Shown here: piece by piece, positions 14,881-29,920 of the stretch
Position numbering within the stretch: position 1 is the first letter of the stretch
Layout of the letters: each line of letters starts with the position of its first letter
DNA from: Euonymus europaeus
Taxonomy: Eukaryota; Streptophyta; Magnoliopsida; Celastrales; Celastraceae
Direction of reading: 5' to 3'
NCBI GenBank assembly: GCA_963580455.1
Contig: OY756965.1
Coordinates: 8,134,501 to 8,198,500, forward strand
Length of the DNA stretch: 64,000 bases
Notes under the pieces: model-generated
What the model saw: the letters and a program-made list of their open reading frames with translations, nothing else
Databases searched by the model: none
Told to the model about the DNA's origin: nothing
Made by a program: the position numbers and the translations under genes

Positions 14881-17800
14881 TTGACATAGAAGAACAATAA
14901 AAAGTGTACACCGAGCAACTTTGATGGTCCGAAGTTGCTCAACTCTCTCAATTTGGAGGCTTTTAACGGTTTTGTCCATTTGTCATAGAAAGTTGGTGTT
15001 TTGGCATCGAAATAATCTCGGAAGCTTATACTCGTTAAATTTATAATAGAAAAACAATAAAAAGTGTACCCCGAGCATTTTTGATGGGCCGAAGTTGCTC
15101 AACTCTCTCTGTGGAAGAGCTTTTAACGATTTTGTTCATTTCTCATAGAGAGTTGGTGTTTTGGCATCGAAATAATCTCGGATGCTTATACTCGTAAAGT
15201 TTGACATAGAAGAACAATAAAAAGTGTACACGGAGCAACTTTGCTGGTCCGAAGTTGTTCAACTCTCATTATGGATGTGGTTTTAACGGTTTTGTCCATT
15301 TGTCATAGAAAGTTGGTGTTTTGGCATCGAAATAATCTCGGAAGCTTATACTCGTTAAATTTGTCATAGAAGAACAATAAAAAGAGTACACCGAGCAACT
15401 TTGATGGTCCGAAGTTGCACAACTCTCTCTATAGAGGAGCTTTTAACGGTTTTATTTATTTGCCATAGAAAGTTGGTGTTTTGGCATCGAAATAATCTCG
15501 GAAGCTTATACTCGAAGAATTTAACATAGAAGAACAATAAAAAGTGTACACTGAGCAACTTTGATGGTCCGAAGTTGCTCAACTCTCTCTATTTAGGAGC
15601 ATTTAACGGTTTTGTCCATTTGTAATAAAAAGTTGTTATTTTGGCATCGAAATAATCTACGAAGCTTATACTCGTAAAATTTGACATAGAAGAATAATAA
15701 AAAGTGTACACCGAGCAACTTTGATGGTCCGAAGTTGCTCAACTCTCTCTATTTGGGAGTTTTAAACGGTTTTGTCCATTTGTCATAGAAAGTTGATGTT
15801 TTGGCATCGAAATAATCTCGGAAGCTTATACTCGTTAAATTTATCATAGAAGAACAATAAAAAGTGTACACCGAGCATTTTTGATGGGCCGAAGTTGCTC
15901 AACTCTCTCTGTGGAAGTGCTTTTAACGATTTTGTCCATTTCACATAGAAAGTTGGTGTTTTGGCATCGAAATAATCTCGGATGCTTATACTCGTAAAAT
16001 TTGACATAGAAGAATAATAAAACGTGTACACGGAGCAACTTTGATGGTCCGAAGTTGCTCAACTCTCTCTATTTAGGAGCATTTAACGGTTTTGTCCATT
16101 TGTAATAAAAAGTTGTTATTTTGGCATCGAAATAATCTACGAAGCTTATACTCGTAAAATTTGACATAGAAGAACAATAAAAAGTGAACACCGAGCAACT
16201 TTGATGGTCCGAAGTAGCTCAACTCTCTCTATTTGGGAGCTTTTAACGGTTTTGTCCATTTGTCGTAGAAAGTTGATGTTTTGGCATCGAAATAATCTCG
16301 GAAGCTTATACTCGTTAAATTTATCGTAGAAGAACAATAAAAAGTGTACACCGAGCATTTTTGATGGGCCGAAGTTGCTCAACTCTCTCTGTGGAAGTGC
16401 TTTTAACGATTTTGTCCATTTCACATAGAAAGTTGGTGTTTTGGCATCGAAATAATCTCGGATGCTTATACTCGTAAAATTTGACATAGAAGAATAATAA
16501 AACGTGTACACGGAGCAACTTTGATGGTCCGAAGTTGCTCTACTCTCTCTATGAAGAAGTTTTCAATGGTTTTGTCCATTTGTAATGGAAAGTTTTTGTT
16601 TTGACATCGAAATAATATAGGATGCTTATACTCGTAAAATTGGACATAGAAGAACAATCAAAAGTGTACAACGAGCATGTTTGATGGTGCGAAGTTGCTC
16701 AACTCTCTTTGTGGAGGAGTTTTTAACGATTTTTTCAATTTTCTCATGGAAAGTTGGTGTTTTGGCATCGAAATAATCTCGGAAGCTTATACTCGTTAAA
16801 TTTATCATAGAAGAACAATAAAAAGTGTACACCGAGCATTTTTGATGGGCCGAAGTTGCTCAACACTCTCTATTTGGGAGCTTTTAACGGTTTTGTCCAT
16901 TTATAATAGAAAGTTGGTGTTTTGGCGTCGAAATAATCAACGAAGCTTATACTCGTAAAATTTGATATAGAAGAACAATAAAAAGTGTACACCGAGCAAC
17001 TTTGATGGTCCGAAGTTGCTCAACTCTCTCTATTTGGAGGCTTTTAACGGTTTTGTCCATTTGTCATAGAAAGTTGGTGTTTTGGCATCGAAATAATCTT
17101 GGAAGCTTATACTCGTTAAATTTATCATAGAAAAACAATAAAAAGTATACCCCGAGCATTTTTGATGGGCCGAAGTTGCTCAAGTCTCTCTGTGGAAGAG
17201 CTTTTAACGATTTTGTTCATTTCTCCTAGAGAGTTGGTGTTTTGGCATCGAAATAATCTCGGATGCTTATACTCGTAAAATTTGACATAGAAGAACAATA
17301 AAAAGTGTACACGGAGCAACTTTGATGGTCCGAAGTTGTTCAACTCTCATTATGGATGTGCTTTTAACGGTTTTGTCCATTTGTCATAGAAAGTTGGTGT
17401 TTTGGCATCGAAATAATCTCGGAAGCTTATACTCGTTAAATTTGTCATAGAAGAACAATAAAAAGAGTACACCGAGCAACTTTGATGGTCCGAAGTTGCA
17501 CAACTCTCTCTATGGAGGACCTTTTAACGGTTTTATTTATTTGTCATAGAAAGTTGGTGTTTTGGCATCGAAATAATCTCGGAAGCTTATAGTCGAAGAA
17601 TTTAACATAGAAGAACAATAAAAAGTGTACACTGAGCAACTTTGATGGTCCGAAGTTGCTCAACTCTCTCTATTTAGGAGCATTTAACGGTTTTGTCCAT
17701 TTGTAATAAAAAGTTGTTATTTTGGCATCGAAATAATCTACGAAGCTTATACTCGTAAAATTTGACATAGAAGAACAATAAAAAGTGTACACCGAGCAAC

Positions 17801-19525
17801 TTTGATGGTCCGAAGTAGCTCAACTCTCTCTATTTGGGAGCTTTTAACGGTTTTGTCCATTTGTCGTAGAAAGTTGATGTTTTGGCATCGAAATAATCTC
17901 GGAAGCTTATACTCGTTAAATTTATCATAGAAGAACAATAAAAAGTGTACACCGAGCATTTTTGATGGGCCGAAGTTGCTCAACTCTCTCTGTGGAAGTG
18001 CTTTTAACGATTTTGTCCATTTCACATAGAAAGTTGGTGTTTTGGCATCGAAATAATCTCGGATGCTTATACTCGTAAAATTTGACATAGAAGAACAATA
18101 AAAAGTGTACACGGAGCAACTTTGATGGTCCGAAGTTGCTCAACTCTCTTTAAGGTGGAGGTTTTAACGGTTTTGTCCATTTGTCATAGAAAGTTGGTCT
18201 TTTCGCATCGAAATAATCTCGGAAGCTTATATTCGTAAAATTTGATATAGAAGAACAATAAAAAGGGTACACTGAGCAACTTTGATATTCCGACGTTGCT
18301 CAACTCTCCGTATAGTGTTGCTTTTAACGGTTATGTCCATTCGTAATTGAAAGTTATTGTTTTGACATCGAAATAATCTAGGATGCTTATAATCGTAAAA
18401 TTAGACATAGAAAAACAATAAAAAGTGTATACCGAGCATGTTTGATGTTTTGAAGTTGCTCAACTCTCTCAGTGGAGGAGCTTTTAATGATTTTGTCCAT
18501 TTCTCATAGAAAGTTGGTGTTTCGGCATCGAAATAATCTCGGATGCTTATACTCGTAAAATTTGACATAGAAGAACAATAAAAAGTGTACACGAAGCAAC
18601 TTTGATGGTCCGAAGTTGCTCTACTCTCTCTATGAAGAAGTTTTCTATGGTTTGTCCATTTGTAATGGAAAGTTTTTGTTTTGACATCGAAATAATCTAG
18701 GATGCTTATACTCGTAAAATTGGACATAGAAGAACAATGAAAAGTGTACACCGAGCATGTTTGATGATGCGAAGTTGCTCAACTCTCTCTGTGGAGGAGT
18801 TTTTAACGATTTTGTCCATTTTCTCATAGAAAGTTGGTGTTTTGGCATCGAAATAATCTCGGAAGCTTATACTCGTTAAATTTATCATAGAAGAACAATA
18901 AAAAGTGTACACCGAGCATTTTTGATGGGCCGAAGTTGCTCAACACTCTCTATTTGGGAGGTTTTAACGGTTTTGTCCATTTATAATAGAAAGTTGGTGT
19001 TTTGGCATCGCAATAATCAACGAAGCTTATACTCGTAAAATTTGATATAGAAGAACAATAAAAAGTGTACACCGAGCAACTTTGATGGTCCGAAGTTGCT
19101 CAACTCTCTCTATTTGGAGGCTTTTAACGGTTTTGTCCATTTGTCATAGAAAGTTGGTATTTTGGCATCGAAATAATCTCGGAAGCTTATACTCGTTAAA
19201 TTTATCATAGAAAAACAATAAAAAGTGTACCCCGAGCATTTTTGATGGGCCGAAGTTGCTCAACTCTCTCTGTGGAAGAGCTTTTAACGATTTTGTTCAT
19301 TTCTCATAGAGAGTTGGTGTTTTGGCATCGAAATAATCTCGGATGCTTATACTCGTAAAATTTGACATAGAAGAACAATAAAAAGTGTACACGGAGCAAC
19401 TTTGATGCTCCGAAGTTGTTCAACTCTCATTATGGATGTGCTTTTAACGGTTTTGTCCATTTGTCATAGAAAGTTGGTGTTTTGGCATCGAAATAATCTC
19501 GGAAGCTTATACTCGTTAAATTTTT
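13925..19525. repeat. 35-monomer duplication, copy 1
   Basis: This segment recurs immediately downstream at an offset of 5601 bp (35 x 160 plus 1). By eye I noticed about seven single-base differences over 5.6 kb, for example near 15760, 16747, 17100 and 17226. The breakpoints fall inside the common stretch CATAGAAGAACAATAAAAAG, as expected for unequal exchange between in-register monomers. Divergence is far lower than between neighbouring monomers, so the event is recent, or it is an assembly duplication. Confidence 0.85.
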
Positions 19526-22500
19526 CATAGAAGAACAATAAAAAGTGTACACGGAGCAACTTTGATGGTCCGAAGTTGCTCAACTCTCTTTATGGTGGAG
19601 CTTTTAACGATTTTGTCCATTTGTTATAGAAAGTTGGACTTTTGGCATCGAAATAATCTCGGAAGCTTATATTCGTAAAATTTGACATAGAAGAACAATA
19701 AAAAGGGTACACCGAGCAACTTTGATATTCCGACGTTGCTCAACTCTCTGTATAGTGTTGCTTTTAACGGTTATGTCCATTCATAATTGAAAGTTGTTGT
19801 TTTGACATCGAAATAGTCTAGGATGCTTATACTCGTAAAATTAGACATAGAAAAACAATAAAACGTGTACACCGAGCATGTTTGATGGTCCGAAGTTGCT
19901 CAACTCTCTCAGTGTAGGAGCTTTTAATGATTTTGTCAATTTCTCATAGAAAGTTGGTGTTTTGGCATTGAAATACTCTCGGATGCTTATACTCGTTAAA
20001 TTTGTCATAGAAGAACAATAAAAAGTGTACACGGAGCAACTTTGATGGTCCGAAGTTGCTCTACTCTCTCTATGAAGCAGTTTTCAATGGTTTTGTCCAT
20101 TTGTAATGGAAAGTTTTTGTTTTGGCATCGAAATAATCTAGGATGCTTATACTCGAAAAATTGGACATAGAAGAACAATGAAAAGTGTACACCAAGCAAC
20201 TTTGATGGTCCGAAGTTGCTCAACTCTCTCTATTTAGAAGCTTTTAACGATTTTGTCCATTTCTCATAGAAAGTTGGTGTTTTGGCATCGAAATAATCTC
20301 GGAAGCTTATACTCGTTAAATTTATCATAGAAGAACAATAAAAAGTGTACCCCGAGCATTTTTGATGGGCCGAAGTTGCTCAACACTCTCTGTTTGGGAG
20401 CTTTTAACGGTTTTGTCCATTTGTAATAGAAAGTTGGTGTTTTGGAATAGAAATAATGAACGAAGCTTATACTCGTAAAATTTGACATAGAAGAACAATA
20501 AAAAGTGTACACCGAGCAACTTTGATGGTCCGAAGTTGCTCAACTCTCTCAATTTGGAGGCTTTTAACGGTTTTGTCCATTTGTCATAGAAAGTTGGTGT
20601 TTTGGCATCGAAATAATCTCGGAAGCTTATACTCGTTAAATTTATAATAGAAAAACAATAAAAAGTGTACCCCGAGCATTTTTGATGGGCCGAAGTTGCT
20701 CAACTCTCTCTGTGGAAGAGCTTTTAACGATTTTGTTCATTTCTCATAGAGAGTTGGTGTTTTGGCATCGAAATAATCTCGGATGCTTATACTCGTAAAG
20801 TTTGACATAGAAGAACAATAAAAAGTGTACACGGAGCAACTTTGCTGGTCCGAAGTTGTTCAACTCTCATTATGGATGTGGTTTTAACGGTTTTGTCCAT
20901 TTGTCATAGAAAGTTGGTGTTTTGGCATCGAAATAATCTCGGAAGCTTATACTCGTTAAATTTGTCATAGAAGAACAATAAAAAGAGTACACCGAGCAAC
21001 TTTGATGGTCCGAAGTTGCACAACTCTCTCTATAGAGGAGCTTTTAACGGTTTTATTTATTTGCCATAGAAAGTTGGTGTTTTGGCATCGAAATAATCTC
21101 GGAAGCTTATACTCGAAGAATTTAACATAGAAGAACAATAAAAAGTGTACACTGAGCAACTTTGATGGTCCGAAGTTGCTCAACTCTCTCTATTTAGGAG
21201 CATTTAACGGTTTTGTCCATTTGTAATAAAAAGTTGTTATTTTGGCATCGAAATAATCTACGAAGCTTATACTCGTAAAATTTGACATAGAAGAATAATA
21301 AAAAGTGTACACCGAGCAACTTTGATGGTCCGAAGTTGCTCAACTCTCTCTATTTGGGAGCTTTAAACGGTTTTGTCCATTTGTCATAGAAAGTTGATGT
21401 TTTGGCATCGAAATAATCTCGGAAGCTTATACTCGTTAAATTTATCATAGAAGAACAATAAAAAGTGTACACCGAGCATTTTTGATGGGCCGAAGTTGCT
21501 CAACTCTCTCTGTGGAAGTGCTTTTAACGATTTTGTCCATTTCACATAGAAAGTTGGTGTTTTGGCATCGAAATAATCTCGGATGCTTATACTCGTAAAA
21601 TTTGACATAGAAGAATAATAAAACGTGTACACGGAGCAACTTTGATGGTCCGAAGTTGCTCAACTCTCTCTATTTAGGAGCATTTAACGGTTTTGTCCAT
21701 TTGTAATAAAAAGTTGTTATTTTGGCATCGAAATAATCTACGAAGCTTATACTCGTAAAATTTGACATAGAAGAACAATAAAAAGTGAACACCGAGCAAC
21801 TTTGATGGTCCGAAGTAGCTCAACTCTCTCTATTTGGGAGCTTTTAACGGTTTTGTCCATTTGTCGTAGAAAGTTGATGTTTTGGTATCGAAATAATCTC
21901 GGAAGCTTATACTCGTTAAATTTATCGTAGAAGAACAATAAAAAGTGTACACCGAGCATTTTTGATGGGCCGAAGTTGCTCAACTCTCTCTGTGGAAGTG
22001 CTTTTAACGATTTTGTCCATTTCACATAGAAAGTTGGTGTTTTGGCATCGAAATAATCTCGGATGCTTATACTCGTAAAATTTGACATAGAAGAATAATA
22101 AAACGTGTACACGGAGCAACTTTGATGGTCCGAAGTTGCTCTACTCTCTCTATGAAGAAGTTTTCAATGGTTTTGTCCATTTGTAATGGAAAGTTTTTGT
22201 TTTGACATCGAAATAATATAGGATGCTTATACTCGTAAAATTGGACATAGAAGAACAATCAAAAGTGTACAACGAGCATGTTTGATGGTGCGAAGTTGCT
22301 CAACTCTCTTTGTGGAGGAGTTTTTAACGATTTTTTCAATTTTCTCATAGAAAGTTGGTGTTTTGGCATCGAAATAATCTCGGAAGCTTATACTCGTTAA
22401 ATTTATCATAGAAGAACAATAAAAAGTGTACACCGAGCATTTTTGATGGGCCGAAGTTGCTCAACACTCTCTATTTGGGAGCTTTTAACGGTTTTGTCCA

Positions 22501-25126
22501 TTTATAATAGAAAGTTGGTGTTTTGGCGTCGAAATAATCAACGAAGCTTATACTCGTAAAATTTGATATAGAAGAACAATAAAAAGTGTACACCGAGCAA
22601 CTTTGATGGTCCGAAGTTGCTCAACTCTCTCTATTTGGAGGCTTTTAACGGTTTTGTCCATTTGTCATAGAAAGTTGGTGTTTTGGCATCGAAATAATCT
22701 CGGAAGCTTATACTCGTTAAATTTATCATAGAAAAACAATAAAAAGTATACCCCGAGCATTTTTGATGGGCCGAAGTTGCTCAAGTCTCTCTGTGGAAGA
22801 GCTTTTAACGATTTTGTTCATTTCTCATAGAGAGTTGGTGTTTTGGCATCGAAATAATCTCGGATGCTTATACTCGTAAAATTTGACATAGAAGAACAAT
22901 AAAAAGTGTACACGGAGCAACTTTGATGGTCCGAAGTTGTTCAACTCTCATTATGGATGTGCTTTTAACGGTTTTGTCCATTTGTCATAGAAAGTTGGTG
23001 TTTTGGCATCGAAATAATCTCGGAAGCTTATACTCGTTAAATTTGTCATAGAAGAACAATAAAAAGAGTACACCGAGCAACTTTGATGGTCCGAAGTTGC
23101 ACAACTCTCTCTATGGAGGACCTTTTAACGGTTTTATTTATTTGTCATAGAAAGTTGGTGTTTTGGCATCGAAATAATCTCGGAAGCTTATAGTCGAAGA
23201 ATTTAACATAGAAGAACAATAAAAAGTGTACACTGAGCAACTTTGATGGTCCGAAGTTGCTCAACTCTCTCTATTTAGGAGCATTTAACGGTTTTGTCCA
23301 TTTGTAATAAAAAGTTGTTATTTTGGCATCGAAATAATCTACGAAGCTTATACTCGTAAAATTTGACATAGAAGAACAATAAAAAGTGTACACCGAGCAA
23401 CTTTGATGGTCCGAAGTAGCTCAACTCTCTCTATTTGGGAGCTTTTAACGGTTTTGTCCATTTGTCGTAGAAAGTTGATGTTTTGGCATCGAAATAATCT
23501 CGGAAGCTTATACTCGTTAAATTTATCATAGAAGAACAATAAAAAGTGTACACCGAGCATTTTTGATGGGCCGAAGTTGCTCAACTCTCTCTGTGGAAGT
23601 GCTTTTAACGATTTTGTCCATTTCACATAGAAAGTTGGTGTTTTGGCATCGAAATAATCTCGGATGCTTATACTCGTAAAATTTGACATAGAAGAACAAT
23701 AAAAAGTGTACACGGAGCAACTTTGATGGTCCGAAGTTGCTCAACTCTCTTTAAGGTGGAGGTTTTAACGGTTTTGTCCATTTGTCATAGAAAGTTGGTC
23801 TTTTCGCATCGAAATAATCTCGGAAGCTTATATTCGTAAAATTTGATATAGAAGAACAATAAAAAGGGTACACTGAGCAACTTTGATATTCCGACGTTGC
23901 TCAACTCTCCGTATAGTGTTGCTTTTAACGGTTATGTCCATTCGTAATTGAAAGTTATTGTTTTGACATCGAAATAATCTAGGATGCTTATAATCGTAAA
24001 ATTAGACATAGAAAAACAATAAAAAGTGTATACCGAGCATGTTTGATGTTTTGAAGTTGCTCAACTCTCTCAGTGGAGGAGCTTTTAATGATTTTGTCCA
24101 TTTCTCATAGAAAGTTGGTGTTTCGGCATCGAAATAATCTCGGATGCTTATACTCGTAAAATTTGACATAGAAGAACAATAAAAAGTGTACACGAAGCAA
24201 CTTTGATGGTCCGAAGTTGCTCTACTCTCTCTATGAAGAAGTTTTCTATGGTTTGTCCATTTGTAATGGAAAGTTTTTGTTTTGACATCGAAATAATCTA
24301 GGATGCTTATACTCGTAAAATTGGACATAGAAGAACAATGAAAAGTGTACACCGAGCATGTTTGATGATGCGAAGTTGCTCAACTCTCTCTGTGGAGGAG
24401 TTTTTAACGATTTTGTCCATTTTCTCATAGAAAGTTGGTGTTTTGGCATCGAAATAATCTCGGAAGCTTATACTCGTTAAATTTATCATAGAAGAACAAT
24501 AAAAAGTGTACACCGAGCATTTTTGATGGGCCGAAGTTGCTCAACACTCTCTATTTGGGAGGTTTTAACGGTTTTGTCCATTTATAATAGAAAGTTGGTG
24601 TTTTGGCATCGCAATAATCAACGAAGCTTATACTCGTAAAATTTGATATAGAAGAACAATAAAAAGTGTACACCGAGCAACTTTGATGGTCCGAAGTTGC
24701 TCAACTCTCTCTATTTGGAGGCTTTTAACGGTTTTGTCCATTTGTCATAGAAAGTTGGTATTTTGGCATCGAAATAATCTCGGAAGCTTATACTCGTTAA
24801 ATTTATCATAGAAAAACAATAAAAAGTGTACCCCGAGCATTTTTGATGGGCCGAAGTTGCTCAACTCTCTCTGTGGAAGAGCTTTTAACGATTTTGTTCA
24901 TTTCTCATAGAGAGTTGGTGTTTTGGCCTCGAAATAATCTCGGATGCTTATACTCGTAAAATTTGACATAGAAGAACAATAAAAAGTGTACACGGAGCAA
25001 CTTTGATGCTCCGAAGTTGTTCAACTCTCATTATGGATGTGCTTTTAACGGTTTTGTCCATTTGTCATAGAAAGTTGGTGTTTTGGCATCGAAATAATCT
25101 CGGAAGCTTATACTCGTTAAATTTTT
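19526..25126. repeat. 35-monomer duplication, copy 2
   Basis: Tandem copy of the preceding 5.6 kb, in the same order and orientation. Private differences include sites near 20458, 21886 and 24928. The right junction, near 25126-25145, continues into an AAAAAGAGTACACCGAGC monomer. Copy 1 continues at the same place into AAAAAGTGTACACGGAGC, and this difference defines the breakpoint. Confidence 0.85.
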
Positions 25127-26082
25127 CATAGAAGAACAATAAAAAGAGTACACCGAGCAACTTTGATGGTCCGAAGTTGCACAACTCTCTCTATGGAGGA
25201 GCTTTTAACGGTTTTATTTATTTGTCATAGAAAGTTGGTGTTTTGGCATCGAAATAATCTCGGAAGCTTATACTCGAAGAATTTAACATAGAAGAACAAT
25301 AAAAAGTGTACACTGAGCAACTTTGATGGTCCGAAGTTGCTCAACTCTCTCTATTTAGGAGCATTTAACGGTTTTCTCCATTTTTAATAAAAACTTGTTA
25401 TATTGGCATCAAAATAATCTACGAAGCTTATACTCGTAAAATTTGACATAGAAGAACAATAAAAAGTGTACACCGAGCAACTTTGATGGTCCGAAGTTGC
25501 TCAACTCTCTCTATTTGGGAGCTTTTAACGGTTTTGTCCATTTGTCGTAGAAAGTTGATGTTTTGGCATCGAAATAATCTCGGAAGCTTATACTCGTTAA
25601 ATTTATCATAGAAGAACAATAAAAAGTGTACACCGAGCATTTTTGATGGGCCGAAGTTGCTCAACTCTCTCTGTGGAAGTGCATTTAACGATTTTGTCCA
25701 TTTCACATAGAAAGTTGGTGTTTTGGCATCGAAATAATCTCGGATGCTTATACTCGTAAAATTTGACATAGAAGAACAATAAAAAGTGTACACGGAGCAA
25801 CTTTGATGATCCGAAGTTGCTCAACTCTCTTTATGGTGGAGGTTTTAACGGTTTTGTCCATTTGTCATAGAAAGTTGGTCTTTTCGCATCGAAATAATCT
25901 CGGAAGCTTATATTCGTAAAATTTGATATAGAAGAACAATAAAAAGGGTACACTGAGCAACTTTGATATTCCGACGTTGCTCAACTCTCCGTATAGTGTT
26001 GCTTTTAACGATTTGTCCATTTCTCATAGAAAGTTGGTGTTTTGGCATCGAAATAATCTCGGATGCTTATACTCGTAAAATT
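25127..26082. repeat. Transitional satellite stretch
   Basis: Six monomers link the 5.6 kb duplication to the next HOR. The monomer at about 25921-26080 is chimeric. It starts as the AAAAGGGTACACTGAGC type with GATATTCCGACGTTGC and CCGTATAGTGTTGC, then continues as the type with CGATTTGTCCATTTCTCATAG. It marks a recombination junction that removed several monomers. No gene is present. Confidence 0.7.
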
Positions 26083-29000
26083 TGACATAGAAGAACAATA
26101 AAAAGTGTACACGGAGCAACTTTGATGGTCCGAAGTTGCTCAACTCTCTTTATGGTGGAGGTTTTAATGGTTTTGTCCATTTGTCATAGAAAGTTGGTCT
26201 TTTCGCATCGAAATAATCTCGGAAGCTTATATTCGTAAAATTTGATATAGAAGAACAATAAAAAGGGTACACTGAGCAACTTTGATATTCCGACGTTGCT
26301 CAACTCTCCGTATAGTGTTGCTTTTAACGGTTATGTCCATTCATAATTGAAAGTTGTTGTTTTGACATCGAAATAATCTAGGATGCTTATACTCGTAAAA
26401 TTAGACATAGAAAAACAATAAAAAGTGTACACCGAGCATGTTTGATGGTTTGAAGTTGCTCAACTCTCTCAGTGGAGGAGCTTTTAATGATTTTGTCCAT
26501 TTCTCATAGAAAGTTGGTGTTTCGGCATCGAAATAATCTCGGATGCTTACACTCATAAAATTTGACATAGAAGAACAATAAAAAGTGTACACGGAGCAAC
26601 TTTGATGGTCCGAAGTTGCTCTACTCTCTCTTTGAAGAAGTTTTCTATGGTTTTGTCCATTTGTAATGGAAAGTTTTTGTTTTGACATCGAAATAATCTA
26701 GGATGCTTATACTCGTAAAATTGGACGTAGAAGAACAATGAAAAGTGTACACCGAGCATGTTTGATGGTGCGAAGTTGCTCAACTCTCTCTGTGGAGGAG
26801 TTTTTAACGATTTTGTCCATTTCTCATAGAAAGTTGGTGTTTTGGCATAGAAATAATCTCGGAAGCTTATACTCGTTAAATTTGTCATAGAAGAACAATA
26901 AAAAGTGTACACGGAGCAACTTTGATGGTCCGAAGTTGCTCAACTCTCTCTATTTAGGAGCTTTTAATGGTTTTGTCCATTTGTAATAGAAAGTTGGTGT
27001 TTTGGCATCGAAATAATCTACGAAGCTTATACTCGTAAAATTTAACATAGAAGAACAATAAAAAGTGTACACCGAGCAACTATGGTGGTCCAAAGTTGCT
27101 CAACTCTCTCTATTTGGGAGCTTTTAACGGTTTTGTCCATTTGTCGTAGAAAGTTGATGTTTTGGCATCGAAATAATCTCGGAAGCTTATACTCGTTAAA
27201 TTTATCATAGAAGAACAATAAAAAGTGTACACCGAGCATTTTTGATGGGCCGAAGTTGCTCAACTCTCTCTGTGGAAGTGCTTTTAACGATTTGTCCATT
27301 TCTCATGGAAAGTTGGTGTTTTGGCATCGAAATAATCTCGATGCTTATACTCGTAAAATTTGACATAGAAGAACAATAAAAAGTGTACACGGAGCAACTT
27401 TGATGGTCCGAAGTTGCTCAACTCTCTTTATGGTGGAGGTTTTAATGGTTTTGTCCATTTGTCATAGAAAGTTGGTCTTTTCGCATCGAAATAATCTCGG
27501 AAGCTTATATTCGTAAAATTTGATATAGAAGAACAATAAAAAGGGTACACTGAGCAACTTTGATATTCCGACGTTGCTCAACTCTCCGTATAGTGTTGCT
27601 TTTAACGGTTATGTCCATTCATAATTGAAAGTTGTTGTTTTGACATCGAAATAATCTAGGATGCTTATACTCGTAAAATTAGACATAGAAAAACAATAAA
27701 AAGTGTACACCGAGCAAGTTTGATGGTTTGAAGTTGCTCAACTCTCTCAGTGGAGGAGTTTTTAATGATTTTGTCCATTTCTCATAGAAAGTTGGTGTTT
27801 CGGCATCGAAATAATCTCGGATGCTTACACTCATAAAATTTGACATAGAAGAACAATAAAAAGTGTACACGGAGCAACTTTGATGGTCCGAAGTTGCTCT
27901 ACTCTCTCTTTGAAGAAGTTTTCTATGGTTTTGTCCATTTGTAATGGAAAGTTTTTGTTTTGACATCGAAATAATCTAGGATGCTTATACTCGTAAAATT
28001 GGACGTAGAAGAATAATGAAAAGTGTACACCGAGCATGTTTGATGGTGCGAAGTTGCTCAACTCTCTCTGTGGAGGAGTTTTTAACGATTTTGTCCATTT
28101 CTCATAGAAAGTTGGTGTTTTGGCATAGAAATAATCTCGGAAGCTTATACTCGTTAAATTTGTCATAGAAGAACAATAAAAAGTGTACACGGAGCAACTT
28201 TGATGGTCCGAAGTTGCTCAACTCTCTCTATTTAGGAGCTTTTAATGGTTTTGTCCATTTGTAATAGAAAGTTGGTGTTTTGGCATCGAAATAATCTACG
28301 AAGCTTATACTCGTAAAATTTGACATAGAAGAACAATAAAAAGTGTACACCGAGCAACTATGGTGGTCCAAAGTTGCTCAACTCTCTCTATTTGGGAGCT
28401 TTTAACGGTTTTGTCCATTTGTCGTAGAAAGTTGATGTTTTGGCATCGAAATAATCTCGGAAGCTTATACTCGTTAAATTTATCATAGAAGAACAATAAA
28501 AAGTGTACACCGAGCATTTTTGATGGGCCGAAGTTGCTCAACTCTCTCTGTGGAAGTGCTTTTAACGATTTGTCCATTTCTCATGGAAAGTTGGTGTTTT
28601 GGCATCGAAATAATCTCGGATGCTTATACTCGTAAAATTTGACATAGAAGAACAATAAAAAGTGTACACGGAGCAACTTTGATGGTCCGAAGTTGCTCAA
28701 CTCTCTTTATGGTGGAGGTTTTAATGGTTTTGTCCATTTGTCATAGAAAGTTGGTCTTTTCGCATCGAAATAATCTCGGAAGCTTATATTCGTAAAATTT
28801 GATATAGAAGAACAATAAAAAGGGTACACTGAGCAACTTTGATATTCCGACGTTGCTCAACTCTCCGTATAGTGTTGCTTTTAACGGTTATGTCCATTCA
28901 TAATTGAAAGTTGTTGTTTTGACATCGAAATAATCTAGGTTGCTTATACTCGTAAAATTAGACATAGAAAAACAATAAAAAGTGTACACCGAGCATGTTT

Positions 29001-29920
29001 GATGGTTTGAAGTTGCTCAACTCTCTCAGTGGAGGAGCTTTTAATGATTTTGTCCATTTCTCATAGAAAGTTGGTGTTTCGCCATCGAAATAATCTCGGA
29101 TGCTTATACTCATAAAATTTGACATAGAAGAACAATAAAAAGTGTACACGGAGCAACTTTGATGGTCCGAAGTTGCTCTACTCTCTCTTTGAAGAAGTTT
29201 TCTATGGTTTTGTCCATTTGTAATGGAAAGTTTTTGTTTTGACATCGAAATAATCTAGGATGCTTATACTCATAAAATTGGACATAGAAGAACAATGAAA
29301 AGTGTACACCGAGCATGTTTGATGGTGCGAAGTTGCTCAACTCTCTTTGTGGAGGAGTTTTTAACGATTTTGTCCATTTCTCATAGAAAGTTGGTGTTTT
29401 GGCATAGAAATAATCTCGGAAGCTTATACTTGTTAAATTTGTCATAGAAGAACAATAAAAAGTGTACACGGAGCAACTTTGATGGTCCGAAGTTGCTCAA
29501 CTCTCTCTATTTAGGAGCTTTTAATGGTTTTGTCCATTTGTAATAGAAAGTTGGTGTTATGGCATCGAAATAATCTACGAAGCTTATACTCGTAAAATTT
29601 GACATAGAAGAACAATAAAAAGTGTACACCAAGCAACTTTGATGGTCCGAAGTTGCTCAACTGTCTCTATTTAGAGCTTTTAACGGTTTTGTCCATTTGT
29701 CATAGAAAGTTGGTGTTTTGGCATCGAAATAATCTCGGAAGCTTATACTCGTTAAATTTATCATAGAAGAACAATAAAAAGTGTACACCGAGCATTTTTG
29801 ATGGGCCGAAGTTGCTCAACTCTCTCTGTGGAAGAGCTTTTAACGATTTTGTCTATTTCTCATAGAAAGTTGGTGTTTTGGCATCGAAATAATCTCGGAT
29901 GCTTATACTCGTAAAATTTG
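26083..29920. repeat. 8-mer HOR, about 1279 bp, three copies
   Basis: Eight distinct monomers repeat as a block starting near 26083, 27362 and 28641. Diagnostic members are the TATGGTGGAGG monomer, the GATATTCCGACGTTGC monomer (26243, 27521, 28801), the TTAGACATAGAAAAACAA monomer (26401, 27679, 28958), and in the first two units GAGCAACTATGGTGGTCC. The third unit differs in its last two monomers. A fourth start near 29920 degrades quickly, with small deletions near 30142 and 30222. Confidence 0.8.
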
